NCBI RefSeq assembly: GCF_001426665.1
Contig: NZ_LMEY01000011.1
Location: 1-56,591 of the forward strand
DNA: 56,591 nt
From: Rhizobium sp. Root1334
GTDB taxonomy: Bacteria; Pseudomonadota; Alphaproteobacteria; Rhizobiales; Rhizobiaceae
Reading direction: 5' to 3'
Part shown: piece after piece, positions 42,685 through 52,700 of the stretch
Layout of the letters: every line of letters starts with the position of its first letter
Position numbering within the stretch: the stretch's first letter is position 1
The notes under the pieces: model-generated
Databases searched by the model: none
Told to the model about the DNA's origin: nothing
What the model saw: the letters and a program-made list of their open reading frames with translations, nothing else
Position numbers and translations under genes: made by a program

Positions 42685-43665
42685 TCAGGCCCGGAACCGG
42701 TCGAAGGCGGTGAGGCGTTTAGTCGGTGGATCGGCCTCTGGATAGCGGTAGATTTCGGCCCTGAGATAGCGGAGCTCATCCTCGAGCGCTTCTTCACCAA
42801 CCTCGATCCACCAGGACTTGGGTCGGCTATCGCTTCCGTCGGACCAGCGATAGCCTCGCGCCTTCAGGTGATCCTTCATGTCGAAGGGACTGTTCTCCGC
42901 AAAAATTCGGATACGCGATCTCTGGCTTGCTTCATAGAGTTCGGCGAAAGCCGTGGAAGCAGAGCCATCCCCCTTAAGAGCTAGGACCTCCAGAAGTGCG
43001 AAACAATCATCGACAGCGCGATGACCATCATGGAAGTAGCCCGCCTGCCCGATCAGGTATCCGAGCTTCGTGCCCTCATATCCCCGCGACGACCAGTCGA
43101 TCTCAGAGTTAGAGCAAGCCCAGGCCTTGCCGGAAAATAGGTGAGAAAATGCCTCACAGAATGGCCGGTCGAAACCGGCATTGTGGGCAATCAGCAGATC
43201 GGCGGGTTCGATCAGTGCCTGCAACGCAGCCGTATCGATCGACTGCCCGACCACCATGTCGTCGGTTATTCCGGTGAGCCTGGTGATTGCGGAAGGAATG
43301 GAAACGCTGGGCTGCTGAAGTCCACCATAGATGCCGGTCACGTCACCGATACGTCCGGTCGCATCGAAGCTGAAAGCGACCACGCCGATCTCGATAATCT
43401 CATCCTTGCGCGCATTGAGGCCCGTGGTCTCGGTGTCGAGCACAATACCTTTGAGGGGATACTCCGGACGCGGGTTCGGCGCGACCGCTGGCGGCACCAT
43501 TTTCGTAAGGATGCGGTAGCGGCCTGTCTCCGACAGATGACGGACCATGTCCTCTTCACTCATGGGGACGGCAGGCCGCTCAGGTTTGGCTAATCTGGAG
43601 GCGGCACGCGTGACCAAATCGTCGCGCGGAACCTGCTCCGGAAACATGTCAAACTGTTGTGCCAT
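42685..43665 (-). CDS. DEDDh 3'-5' exonuclease (DNA polymerase III epsilon-like)
   Basis: This 326-residue protein has an exonuclease domain at about residues 72-240 with ExoI motif VLDTETTGL, ExoII motif AHNAGFDRPFCEAF and the ExoIII H-x4-D in GHRAVDDCFAL. The C-terminal 85 residues (KARGYRWSDGSDSRPKSWW) resemble a small domain seen in stand-alone members. It is not the main proofreading subunit DnaQ, which lacks this tail. It would trim DNA or RNA 3' ends in repair. No operon partner is near. Confidence 0.9.
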   Translation of the reverse strand: MAQQFDMFPEQVPRDDLVTRAASRLAKPERPAVPMSEEDMVRHLSETGRYRILTKMVPPAVAPNPRPEYPLKGIVLDTETTGLNARKDEIIEIGVVAFSFDATGRIGDVTGIYGGLQQPSVSIPSAITRLTGITDDMVVGQSIDTAALQALIEPADLLIAHNAGFDRPFCEAFSHLFSGKAWACSNSEIDWSSRGYEGTKLGYLIGQAGYFHDGHRAVDDCFALLEVLALKGDGSASTAFAELYEASQRSRIRIFAENSPFDMKDHLKARGYRWSDGSDSRPKSWWIEVGEEALEDELRYLRAEIYRYPEADPPTKRLTAFDRFRA

Positions 43666-44090
43666 TCCTGTTGTGAAAGCCTCACCGCCAATTCTCTTGC
43701 TTCAAAACACGGCACGATCGGCAGATCAACCTTGTTGGTGGAGGTGCGATTTCAGCCAATCTGTCGAGCAAGGTTTACGATCGCGCAGTTTCACGCAGTG
43801 ACAGCTCTTGGGTCGTTGCAGATACGTCCCAAACAGGAAAGGGCATACCAGCTGTAGCGGGAACTGCGAAAGCCGTTCGCCTCCCGTAAGACCGGTCTAA
43901 AGGGTTGCCGCAGGAGGGTTAGCACAGCGACGGCAACGCCGGGATCCGGGATCGACAGCCCCCGGCGCGCGGGGCCGCTTCTCACATCCCAGAGCCGCCA
44001 CCTTAGCTCCATGATCAGAATTGGCGGCAAAGAGGTCCCAAGCCCTGCGCGATGAACCAGATTTGCAGCATCCACAGGCACTTGGCCTTA
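43666..44090. other. Intergenic stretch without a supported gene
   Basis: About 425 bases between the exonuclease start and the end of the unknown gene at 44091. Reading frames here are short and lack family patterns, and I saw no box, palindrome or hairpin that stands out. Confidence 0.5.
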
Positions 44091-44858
44091 TCAGTGGAGG
44101 ATAACGGCCTCGACTCCGATCGGAAGGCCGATCCTGAAGAATTTATCGAACAACACCGTCTTCCGAAATTGCCTGTCCATCATCGACATGGCTGGCACGT
44201 TCTGCGGCGAGTTCTCCAGTATGCCGAGCCAGGTCAGCGGGCGAACGAGATTATGGGCGATGAACCAGCCTGCCTCGTGTCGGGGGCCGAGTGGTCCCCG
44301 CGCCGGGAAAATCTCCACCGGGAGTGCCCATTCGGTATAATCGCCAAGCGTCACCCAGTCGCCCAACCGGGTCGAGACGATGCTCAGCATATGCCTAAGA
44401 TCCCAGAACAGGGCGGCGGCTTCGGGGGATAGACTCTCTTGCAGCGGAGCGGCCAGAATCCATTCTGCGAGAACTGCCTGAAGCTCGCCGTGATTGCCGA
44501 GGATCGAACTGCCGCGCTTCGTGAGCACGGCCCTACCCTTGTAGTGGCGGATGATACGAAGGTCCTGCAGCGCCCAATGCAGGATGGAGAGCGGAGGAAA
44601 ATCCGGCTCGTTGAGAACCTTGTTCACGGAATAGAGTATTTCCGGCTCATACCCGGGCCACTGGAATCCATGTGCGGCCCATTCGACACATTTCCTATGG
44701 AAAGCGCCCATGGACTGCGTCAACGGAATGCCGCCGTTTTGCTCGACATAGCGGAGAAGCTTCATGCCATTGGTGGCAAGTGGGCTAGCTGCCAGTTCAT
44801 CCTGATGAAGAGCCGGAGACAAATACACAAAGGGGGAGAGCGTGGACGGGCGGAACAT
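44091..44858 (-). CDS. Hypothetical protein, function unknown
   Basis: This 255-residue protein is not one I recognise. It is rich in leucine and tryptophan (ILHWALQDLRIIRHYKGRAVLTKRG) and looks all-helical and soluble. The middle segment may be a winged-helix-like fold by that pattern, which is a guess. The start ATG at 44858 has no strong ribosome site. Codon use looks normal for the neighbours. It stands alone between the exonuclease and the detoxification cluster, with about 260 bases of empty sequence before the next gene. Confidence 0.55.
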   Translation of the reverse strand: MFRPSTLSPFVYLSPALHQDELAASPLATNGMKLLRYVEQNGGIPLTQSMGAFHRKCVEWAAHGFQWPGYEPEILYSVNKVLNEPDFPPLSILHWALQDLRIIRHYKGRAVLTKRGSSILGNHGELQAVLAEWILAAPLQESLSPEAAALFWDLRHMLSIVSTRLGDWVTLGDYTEWALPVEIFPARGPLGPRHEAGWFIAHNLVRPLTWLGILENSPQNVPAMSMMDRQFRKTVLFDKFFRIGLPIGVEAVILH

Positions 44859-45121
44859 GGGAAAGCATAATGCCGGAATATTTTACCGCCGTCATCTGCC
44901 CCGATACGATTTGATTTCGAACCACTTGCAAACCCAGTCGTCTTGAGCCGATCCGAACAGTCGACCCTCTGTTTCGCCGCGGGATAACAGTTGTGAGGCC
45001 GTATAGAGCTTAACCTATGTGCTAGCCGAACGTCGAATATGGTTGGTTGACGACTGCCATTGGCTCTCAAGATTGAATACGGAGATCGGGCGAAAATTAA
45101 TCCCGCCCGATTCCAAGACGA

Positions 45122-45853
45122 CTAGAATTCCTGCACCGAGGGACGGATCACAATCGCATTGATATCGACGTCGTCGGGCTGCTCGATTGCAAAGGCAATT
45201 GCGCGTGCCACGGACGATGCCGGGATGGCCTGTTCGTAGAAACCATGCACCGTGTCCCGCGCGGTGCCCGTCGTCCCCAGCTTCAGATCGCTCTCAACGG
45301 CGCCCGGTTCGATCGAGGTGACACGCACGGCGCTTCCGACCTCGATGCGAAGCCCCTCCGAGATCGCGCTGACCGCGAACTTCGTGCCGGAATAGACGGT
45401 ACCGCCCGGCGCAAATACTTTGATGCCTGCGACGGAGCTCAGATTTATGATGTGGCCGCTCTGCTGCGCAAGAAACAATGGCAAGGCCGCGGCGATCCCA
45501 TAGAGGGTGCCTTTGATGTTCACGTCGATCATCGCGTCCCACTCGTCCGTGTTGACTTCAGACATCGGCCGGATCGGCATGATGCCCGCATTGTTGATGA
45601 TGACATCGAGGCGGCCGAAGTCTTGAACCACGGCCTCGACGACAGCCTTGACCTGATGCTTGTCGGTAACGTCCATCACGTACGCCCGGATGTCACCGCC
45701 CAGCGCTGCGATTTCGGCACGGACCGCATCGAGCTTGTCTTGGCGCCTTGCGGCGATCGCCACCTTTGCGCCCTTTGCCGCGAGAGTTCTGGCGACCTCC
45801 GCTCCGATGCCTGTACTTCCGCCGGTGATGAGAACGACTTTGTCTTTGATCAT
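45122..45853 (-). CDS. Short-chain dehydrogenase/reductase
   Basis: This 243-residue oxidoreductase has the cofactor motif TGGSTGIG, the NNAG motif, and catalytic serine, tyrosine and lysine in SSVAG and YSGTKFA. The [20 protein letters not shown] stretch places it among classical SDRs that reduce small carbonyl compounds. The substrate is unknown. Start 45853 follows AAGGAC. It is the last gene of a five-gene cluster transcribed away from the LysR gene. Confidence 0.92.
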   Translation of the reverse strand: MIKDKVVLITGGSTGIGAEVARTLAAKGAKVAIAARRQDKLDAVRAEIAALGGDIRAYVMDVTDKHQVKAVVEAVVQDFGRLDVIINNAGIMPIRPMSEVNTDEWDAMIDVNIKGTLYGIAAALPLFLAQQSGHIINLSSVAGIKVFAPGGTVYSGTKFAVSAISEGLRIEVGSAVRVTSIEPGAVESDLKLGTTGTARDTVHGFYEQAIPASSVARAIAFAIEQPDDVDINAIVIRPSVQEF

Positions 45854-45939
45854 GGTCTTGTCCTTGAGTTCGGTGGGGTTATGGCCAGCCACGAGGCAGC
45901 CGTTTGATGCGGGCCCAGGCCAGCAATTCGGGGAAAATG

Positions 45940-47220
45940 TTATGCTTTGGGGCGACGGTGGTGATGTGGCTGCAGGAAAGGTGAGAGACCAAACATCAAG
46001 AGCGCCACAACAGCGAGGATCCAGAGAGGGAACCTGAAGTCGCCGGTACTGTCACGAAGGATCCCCAGAAGCAGTGGGCCAAGCGCGCCGGAAAAATAGC
46101 CAATCCCCATGACGAACGCCGTCCAGGCGTTGGCGTCGTGGGCATCCACCGCGTTGTCGAGGGGCAGGATCATTGCGAGCGTGAAAGATCCGCCCACGCC
46201 GAAAGCAATCATCGGAATGAAGAAAAACGGCAGGAAGTCTGGCGAAATCGCGACGGCAGCCGAGCCGACAAGGGCCAATCCTGCGAACAGAGCTATCACG
46301 AGGCGACGGTCTTCGTCGCGGCTGATCAATCCAGCCAACGGATTCGCGACCATGAATGCAGCAGTGAAGCCTGCCAGCAGGAGCCCCGCAGCGGTGGCAC
46401 TCATGCCCAATTCACTGAATATCGGCGCTGTCCACGACACGAACCCGAAAAACAGGATGTTGTTGGCAGCGAAGTAGAGAGCAATCAGCCAGGCAACAGG
46501 ATTGGCGGTGGGCAGACGGCGTCGTGCCGATGTCGACGTTTCTTTGACGAGCGCCAGTGTTCTGCCTTCAGCGGCAGAGACAACGATCCAGGCAGCTATG
46601 GCCGTCAGGCACGGAATTGCCAGGATGCCGTCAGCGAACCTCCAGCCTCCGCCCAGATTTGCAAGCGGCTCGGTCAGGCCGGCCGCAAGCGTACTGCCAA
46701 GGCCCAATGAAGATGCGTAGATCCCCATTAGAACCGCTGCCTGCTTCGGAAAACTCTTCTTTGCGAAGCCTGGGATCAGCGCACCTGCGACTGCAATCCC
46801 CGCTCCTATTCCCACAGTGGAAGCCAGAAGCATAACGACGGAGCCGGAGAAGGCTCGGAGAATTGTCGTCAACATCAGGAGGATCAGCGCGGTCAGAATG
46901 ACCCTGTCGCGGCCAAATCGGTGGGCGAGCCAAGGGGTGGGAAACGCCAGCAAACCCATCAGCATTGCAGGAATAGCTGTCAGCAGGGATGCCTCGGCGT
47001 TGGACATCCCAAACTCCTGACTGATATGGGGCAGCAGTGGTCCGATCGAAACGATCCCCGGACGAAGATCGATCGCGACCAGTACGATCGCAGCGACAGT
47101 GGCGGCGAACGAAAGCGCCGGGCGGGCAAGTGCTGCCGGAACGTCTGCGCTGGCAGCATCAGCCTGAACAACCCGAAGACGATAGTCGGCTAACGGGCGG
47201 GTGGAAAGTATATGCGTCAT
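45940..47220 (-). CDS. MFS transporter, CynX/NimT type
   Basis: This 426-residue transporter has twelve predicted helices and the MFS pattern [10 protein letters not shown] between helices 2 and 3. Sequence shape matches the CynX/NimT group, which exports or imports small organic anions and nitro compounds. A His-rich tail (PHHHRRPKA) ends the protein. Start 47220 follows GGAGATC. It lies between the hydrolase and the dehydrogenase of the LysR-linked cluster and may export a toxic compound or its product. Confidence 0.88.
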   Translation of the reverse strand: MTHILSTRPLADYRLRVVQADAASADVPAALARPALSFAATVAAIVLVAIDLRPGIVSIGPLLPHISQEFGMSNAEASLLTAIPAMLMGLLAFPTPWLAHRFGRDRVILTALILLMLTTILRAFSGSVVMLLASTVGIGAGIAVAGALIPGFAKKSFPKQAAVLMGIYASSLGLGSTLAAGLTEPLANLGGGWRFADGILAIPCLTAIAAWIVVSAAEGRTLALVKETSTSARRRLPTANPVAWLIALYFAANNILFFGFVSWTAPIFSELGMSATAAGLLLAGFTAAFMVANPLAGLISRDEDRRLVIALFAGLALVGSAAVAISPDFLPFFFIPMIAFGVGGSFTLAMILPLDNAVDAHDANAWTAFVMGIGYFSGALGPLLLGILRDSTGDFRFPLWILAVVALLMFGLSPFLQPHHHRRPKA

Positions 47221-47296
47221 CAGGGATCTCCGGGGTGAGAAGCAGATTGATGGACATGGCGGGCCAAGACGAAGCCAACCCGCCATGACATGGGAG

Positions 47297-48058
47297 TTAC
47301 TTCGCAGCCTCGATGATCAGCTTCGCCACCACGTCCGGGTGCGACAGCATGACGACATGGCTGGCAGCCACCTCGACGGCTGTCGCCTTTAGGCGCTTGA
47401 CCTGATCTCGCTGGAGCTGCGGCGGGATCACCTTATCGTCCGTGGACACAACCTCGAAGGAAGGAACCGTGTGCCAGGCTGCCTGTGTGACGGGCGTTGA
47501 AACGGCCTTGACGCCAAACGCACCCTGTGTGGCTGCGATCAGTTCCTGTTCGTCGCGAGGCAGATCGGCTGCGAAGTAATTGAAGACCCCCTCGTCGGTG
47601 AACTTCAGATAACCCGCATCATCTTTCTTGATGAATGGTCTGCCCGGAGCATCCGGATATGGCTTCTGGGTATCGAGGACCGACTGTCCGACCTCTGGAG
47701 CATAGGCCGCGACGTACACGAGCGAGTGAACCCTCGGATTAACACCCGCCTGCGTGATGACGGCGCCGCCGTAGGAATGACCGACCAACACGACCGGGCC
47801 TTCAGCATCGGCAATCGCCCGGTCGGTGAAAGCAACGTCATTTTCCAGGGTGTCCAGCGGGTTCTGGACCGCCACGACTTTCAATCCTGCCTTCTTCAGA
47901 AGCGGGATGACCTTGTTCCAAGACGAACCATCGGCAAATGCGCCGTGAACGAGGACAACGGTCTTGGCCTTGAAGTCTGCCGCAGCCGCCGGCAGAGCGA
48001 CACTGGCTGTGATTGCAACGACGGCCACAGCCGAGATGAGGGAGTTCAGGAGTTTCAT
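47297..48058 (-). CDS. Exported alpha/beta hydrolase
   Basis: This 253-residue protein has a signal peptide (cleavage near PAAAADF) and an alpha/beta-hydrolase domain with oxyanion motif LVHGAFADGSSW, nucleophile elbow GHSYGG and a late ASHVVMLSHPD histidine. It resembles periplasmic esterases of the EstE/hydroxynitrile-lyase-like branch. The substrate is unknown. It sits with the MFS exporter and oxidoreductase, consistent with detoxification. Confidence 0.9.
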   Translation of the reverse strand: MKLLNSLISAVAVVAITASVALPAAAADFKAKTVVLVHGAFADGSSWNKVIPLLKKAGLKVVAVQNPLDTLENDVAFTDRAIADAEGPVVLVGHSYGGAVITQAGVNPRVHSLVYVAAYAPEVGQSVLDTQKPYPDAPGRPFIKKDDAGYLKFTDEGVFNYFAADLPRDEQELIAATQGAFGVKAVSTPVTQAAWHTVPSFEVVSTDDKVIPPQLQRDQVKRLKATAVEVAASHVVMLSHPDVVAKLIIEAAK

Positions 48059-48248
48059 TTCATGTATCCTTCTGAAATCATGGTGATCGGAGGGGAAATT
48101 GAGCGCGCACTTGTCCGATCCCGAAACAACCGCGGTTGAAATCGGGCACAAAAATGCGCGATGAAGGGACAAGCCGCGGACATGGGCGGTCGCGACAGGT
48201 TTAGATTACCGGGGCCGAATACTATTTGGCTTCAGCCCCTTGGTTGGC

Positions 48249-48689
48249 CTAGGCGCCACAGGGGACAAAACTCTCAGCCAGAACTCCAGCGCCAGCCTCC
48301 GCGATGGCCACATCTTCTGCGACTGTGCCGCCGCTAACGCCGATCGCGCCGATCGCCTGCCCCTGGAATCGGATAGGCATGCCTCCTCCGAACACGACCA
48401 CGCGACCGTTGTAGGAATGCTGAATTCCGAAGAGCTCAGCACCCGGTTGAGCCAACACGCTCAGCGCGTCAGTCCCATTGTTGAAGATCTGAGCGGTGAA
48501 CGCTTTGTTGATCGCCAGTTCAACGGATCCCGGCATGGCTCCATCCTGGCGATCGAAGGAAAGCAGGTGGCCGTCCGGGCCAATCACTGCGATCGAGCAT
48601 GCGACATCCAACTCGTTCGCCTTGGACTTTGATGTCTCGATCATCTGGCGGGCATGCGCAGACGATAGCGTTGGTTTGAGGCTGATCAT
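48249..48689 (-). CDS. GlcG/HbpS-family haem-binding-like protein
   Basis: This 146-residue protein has the GlcG/HbpS pattern: helix with ARQMIETSKSKANEL, AVIGPDGHLLSFDRQDGAMPGS, then the end GGGMPIRFQGQAIGAIGVSGGTVAEDVAIAEAG. Some members bind haem or corrinoids, and others are pathway accessory proteins. It lacks a signal peptide, so is probably cytoplasmic. It is 64 bases behind the DJ-1-like gene and is likely in the same transcript. Confidence 0.9.
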   Translation of the reverse strand: MISLKPTLSSAHARQMIETSKSKANELDVACSIAVIGPDGHLLSFDRQDGAMPGSVELAINKAFTAQIFNNGTDALSVLAQPGAELFGIQHSYNGRVVVFGGGMPIRFQGQAIGAIGVSGGTVAEDVAIAEAGAGVLAESFVPCGA

Positions 48690-48753
48690 TTCGATATCCG
48701 ATTTTCGGGTGGCCGACCGCCGTCTGCTGGCGGCCGTCCACGATGCTGAATGA

Positions 48754-49452
48754 TCAGGCTGCCCGGCCCCGCGTCTGGCTCAAGGCTGTGAGCAGAGCTT
48801 CGGCGGCCTCGGCGGAAGATCCCGGGTTCTGCCCGGTGATGAGCTGGCCATCGACGACCGTGTGGACTCCCCAGTCCTTCACCTTGGAGAACACGGCACC
48901 CTGGGCGATGAGCACGTCCTCGACCAGGAAAGGGACCACCTTGGTCAGGCCAACACCTTCTTCTTCGGTACTGGTGAAACCTGTGAGATAGCGACCCTGA
49001 GCAAACGGCGAGCCGTCGGCGTTCTTGACATGGCGCAGCACGCCCGGAGCATGGCAGACAAGCGCAATGGTCTTGCCGGCGGCGATGAAGGATTCGATGA
49101 GCGCGATGGAATTCTTGTCTTCAGCGAGATCCCACATCGGGCCATGACCGCCGGGATAGAAGACCGTATCAAAATCCTTCTGGTCGACGCTGTCGAGGCG
49201 CACCGTCTGGGCGAGCTGCGCGTTAGCGTCGGCGTCTGCCTTGAAACGAGCCGTCAGCTCGGTCTGGAACATCGGTTCGTCGCTCTTCGGGTCGAGCGGC
49301 GGCTGGCCGCCCTTGGGCGAGGCAAGAGTGATCTCCGCGCCGGCGTCCTTGAAGAGGTAATAAGGCGCGGCCAGCTCCTCAAGCCAGAACCCGGTCTTGC
49401 GGCCGGTGTCGCCGAGCGTATCGTGCGAAGTCAGTACCATGAGAACTTTCAT
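48754..49452 (-). CDS. DJ-1/PfpI-family class I glutamine amidotransferase-like protein
   Basis: This 232-residue protein is of the HchA/Hsp31-like branch of the DJ-1 family. The nucleophilic cysteine lies in ALVCHAPGV, with the acidic residue in GFWLEELAAPY and the FYPGGHGPMWDLAED loop also present. Members are glyoxalases or chaperones that repair or remove reactive carbonyls. It starts a five-gene cluster and diverges from the LysR gene, which probably controls it. Confidence 0.9.
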   Translation of the reverse strand: MKVLMVLTSHDTLGDTGRKTGFWLEELAAPYYLFKDAGAEITLASPKGGQPPLDPKSDEPMFQTELTARFKADADANAQLAQTVRLDSVDQKDFDTVFYPGGHGPMWDLAEDKNSIALIESFIAAGKTIALVCHAPGVLRHVKNADGSPFAQGRYLTGFTSTEEEGVGLTKVVPFLVEDVLIAQGAVFSKVKDWGVHTVVDGQLITGQNPGSSAEAAEALLTALSQTRGRAA

Positions 49453-49541
49453 CGTCTTATCCTTTGATGGTCGCGGCCAGATCGGCCCGGATTGTCGATC
49501 AGCGCTGCTGGCCTTTCGATGAAGTGATCATGTCATCCGCA

Positions 49542-49580
49542 TAGATATTTGAGAAATTTACTTATTGGATTTTAGATATT
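49542..49580. promoter_or_regulatory. Repeated TAGATATT in the LysR/DJ-1 divergent region
   Basis: TAGATATT occurs at 49542-49549 and again at 49573-49580, 31 bases apart (three helical turns), in the 147-base divergent region. An inverted AATATCT occurs after the LysR gene at 50595-50601. Such repeats are candidate LysR sites. Confidence 0.45.
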
Positions 49581-49599
49581 CACGTGCAATTACATCTGG

Positions 49600-50505
49600 A
49601 TGAAATACGATCTGAACCTTCTGCCCGTCTTCCTGGCTCTCATGGAGGAGCGGAGCGTCACCCGCGCTGCCAGTCGTCTTGGCATCACGCAGCCTGCGCT
49701 GTCGAATTCGCTCAATCGGCTTCGCGACATGCTGAAAGACCCGCTGTTCATCCGGGAGCGCTACGGCATCAGACCGACACAGCTTGCCGAGGAGATCGCG
49801 CCGACGATCGAGGCGGCGTTGGCGCAGCTTGATGATCTCGTCATCCACCAGCAGGATTTCGATCCAGCAAGCGCAGAGCGGCTTTTTCTGATCGCGCCCA
49901 ACAGCTACGTCGAACTTGTGTTGATGCCAGCGCTGGTTGCAAGGCTGCGAGAGCAAGCTCCGGGGATCAAACTTCGCATGACGCCTTTCGGCAACGATCT
50001 AGCTGATACGGGAGTTATTTCAGGCACGACCGCCATGGTGCTTGGACGGGTCATCGACCCACCGGACAACCTCGTCGTCCAGCATCTCATGGACGATGGA
50101 CTGGCTTGCATCGTACGTCGCGACCATCCGGATGTCGGTGCCAGCCTGACGCGGGATCTTTACGAGAGCCTGAAGCACGTCAACGTCCTGCCGCCGGGTC
50201 GCATTCGCGCGGGCGTATTCCAGGCGTTGGGGCAGCAGAACCTCAAGCGCGAGGTTGCTGTCTCCGTCACGCATTTCCTGTCAGTTCCCGAGATGGTCGC
50301 GGTGACCGATTATTGCGCAACATTGCCGCGCCTGATCTGTCGCAGCCTGGAGCGCGACCCTCGGCTTAAGGTCGTGGAAGCACCTGTCGATCTTGGAACA
50401 TTCCCGGTCGAGATGGCTTGGCATGTGCGATATCGTCACGATCCCGCTCATCGTTGGCTTAGGGGCGTCGTCAGCGAAATTGCGAAAGACCTGGTATCGC
50501 AATAA
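49600..50505 (+). CDS. LysR-family transcription regulator
   Basis: This 301-residue protein has an N-terminal winged HTH (residues 1-63; LPVFLALMEERSVTRAASRLGITQPALSNSLNRLRD) and a LysR substrate-binding domain to the end. It resembles NodD/SyrM-type or PcaQ-like LysR regulators that respond to small aromatic compounds. It diverges from the DJ-1-like gene. Regulation of the divergent cluster is inferred from arrangement. Confidence 0.93.
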   Translation: MKYDLNLLPVFLALMEERSVTRAASRLGITQPALSNSLNRLRDMLKDPLFIRERYGIRPTQLAEEIAPTIEAALAQLDDLVIHQQDFDPASAERLFLIAPNSYVELVLMPALVARLREQAPGIKLRMTPFGNDLADTGVISGTTAMVLGRVIDPPDNLVVQHLMDDGLACIVRRDHPDVGASLTRDLYESLKHVNVLPPGRIRAGVFQALGQQNLKREVAVSVTHFLSVPEMVAVTDYCATLPRLICRSLERDPRLKVVEAPVDLGTFPVEMAWHVRYRHDPAHRWLRGVVSEIAKDLVSQ

Positions 50506-50621
50506 GCCAATTCCGAGTTTCGCTCGTTCTCGCGAAAGTATCGCCTTGATGAGATACAAACCGGTGACCTGTTGTCGAATGAAATAAGCCTCCAAATATC
50601 TCATTATTGGCTTTGTTGTGG

Positions 50622-52700
50622 TTATGAAAGCAGACCCCGACTACGAGCGTGAGATGCAGCAGCTGTCCGCGTTTTTGCGTTGAGCTTGGCGAGAATCGAA
50701 GAAACGTGGTGATCCACCGTCTTGACCGAGACGAACAGCAAAGCAGCTATCTCTCCGTTGGATTTGCCCAGATCAACCCATCGCAACACATCCATCTCGC
50801 GCATCGTCAGGCCGGCCGGGTTGGCCTTCGTGCTGGCCCTTGGACCACGGGCGGCAACACGGCCAAGTCGGCCACGTATGATCGCACGGACATGCTGGGC
50901 AACTGCCGAGGCTCCCAAGCCTTCAAGGAGGTCTAGTGCGTGATAGATGGCATTATCGTCGCGATCGAGGAGTGCCATGGCCTGCCAATAGGGCGATCCC
51001 CTCTCGCCCCATGTCTCCGCTGCGGCCGCCCAGTCACCAGCCAGCATCTGGCGAACGACCTGATCTACGCCGAAAGCCGAGTCGAGCGAAACGTCTGCTC
51101 CAAGTTTTCGTTTCCAGACAAGCAGCAGCGAAACACTGGCGTCATCCCTGGAAAGAGCTATGGCCTGATCGAGCAAATTCAAGGCTCGTCCGATGCACTC
51201 CAAGCCCAACCAAGCCCGCTCCGCTATCAGCTCGGCATAGGGTGCCAGCCTCTGCAGCTCCCTGCCCGTCTCAAGAAAACGCGACAGTTCCTCCAGTAAC
51301 GCATCTGCCGGCTCACGACGCCGTGTCCAGAGAACCGCGAGCGCAAGAACATTCGGGTATCGTGACAAGGGAGGCGCATTGACGTTGCCGACGACCAAGC
51401 TGGCGGCCCCCTCCGCCTCGTCCCAGCGGCCGAGATGGGTGAACAACTCCGCCTGTTCACCACGCATGTAGTCACGCCACGTATCGAGGTCGTGTTCGAT
51501 ACAGTAGCTAATTCCACGCCCGAGAAAATCCTCGGCGTCTGCGACAGAATGCAAACGCAGCTCTATCCAGCCTCGATTAGTGAAACTCCGAGCTGCGTGC
51601 TCCTCGAGCTGGTGAGCGAGGGCAATTTCCAGACTACGTCCAAGGAGCTCCCGGGCTTGATCTGGGTCACGCCACAAGACTGCGGTGCCAACATTATTCA
51701 GTGCATGGCAGAGAATATCGGGTCTGCCGATAGCTTCGGATTGCGCCAGGCCGATCGCCCGCTGCCCATAGTGGCATGCTGTCTCCGTGTCGCCTGCGAG
51801 CATACTCAGTTGCGAGAGATTGGAATATGCCATGGCGAGCTCCGCTCCCTCAGGCTGCGCCTCCAGGAGATCCACGGCCTCCTTTCCATAGGCGTCGCTA
51901 TCCTCGCGGTTGCCTGCGAGGTAACTGAGCCGAGACAGCCACCGCAGGCTTTCGCCCTCTCGCAATGGCGCGCCGAGCCGGTGATGAATAGCGAGCGCTT
52001 TTTTCTGCGAAACTATGGCCCGCTCGACCTGACCGACCAGGTGACATTCGAAGGCGTAGTTTTCATACAGGTCTGCCTGCATCTTTTCATCAAAAGCAGA
52101 GGCATGGTTCAATGACAGTTCATAGTACTCGATCGCCTCGCGATGGGCACCCAGCTTTGCCGCTTCTGCTGCCGCCTGCGGTGCCAGTTCACAGATGGCA
52201 GCGATATCCTGCGCTTCGTTCGCATGGTGTATCAACCGCACCCACGGCACATGCTCGGCATGGCGGGAGGCTGCCAGGGCCGTTGCGTTCAAGCCACGAC
52301 GGCGAATGGGCGATAAAGATTGCTCTATCACCTGGCGAGTGATCTCGTGACGAAACGAGTATGTTCCGTCAACCCGACGCATCAGGCCGCAGTCGAGGCA
52401 TGCCTGCAAAGATTTTTCGGCGCCATCGCCGCAAATCGCATCGAGAGACTTGAAGTCGACTGCATCGGGAAAGATCGAGGCTGCGGCAAGAACATCCCTA
52501 TCAGGAGCCGTTAGACCCTCCGCACGCGCAAGAACGGCATCGCGAATGGTTGTCGGCATCACCTTCCAGCCGCCCGCCTCGATCAGCTCGGTAATGAAAT
52601 AGGGATTGCCCCCGGTGACACGAAAAATCTCATCACCGTCAAAACCGCGTAGCTTTGCAAGTTCACCTACGGCAGCCCTGCTCAATGCAGGGACGTCTAC
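50622..52700 (-). pseudogene. LuxR-type regulator with TPR-like repeats, 5'-truncated
   Basis: About 690 C-terminal residues remain of a large ATPase-regulator of the MalT/LuxR-AAA type. The C-terminal end has a good LuxR HTH (LTMREMDVLRWVDLGKSNGEIAALLFVSVKTVDHHVSSIL). The middle is a long helical-repeat region (AYSNLSQLSMLAGDTETACHYG). Only the last part of the ATPase is left (FRVTGGNPYFITELIE); the Walker A region is missing. Real sequence begins at about 52700, where VPALSRAAVGELA meets unrelated DNA. The frame stays open to 53060, but that part is antisense to the UvrD-like fragment. Confidence 0.8.
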
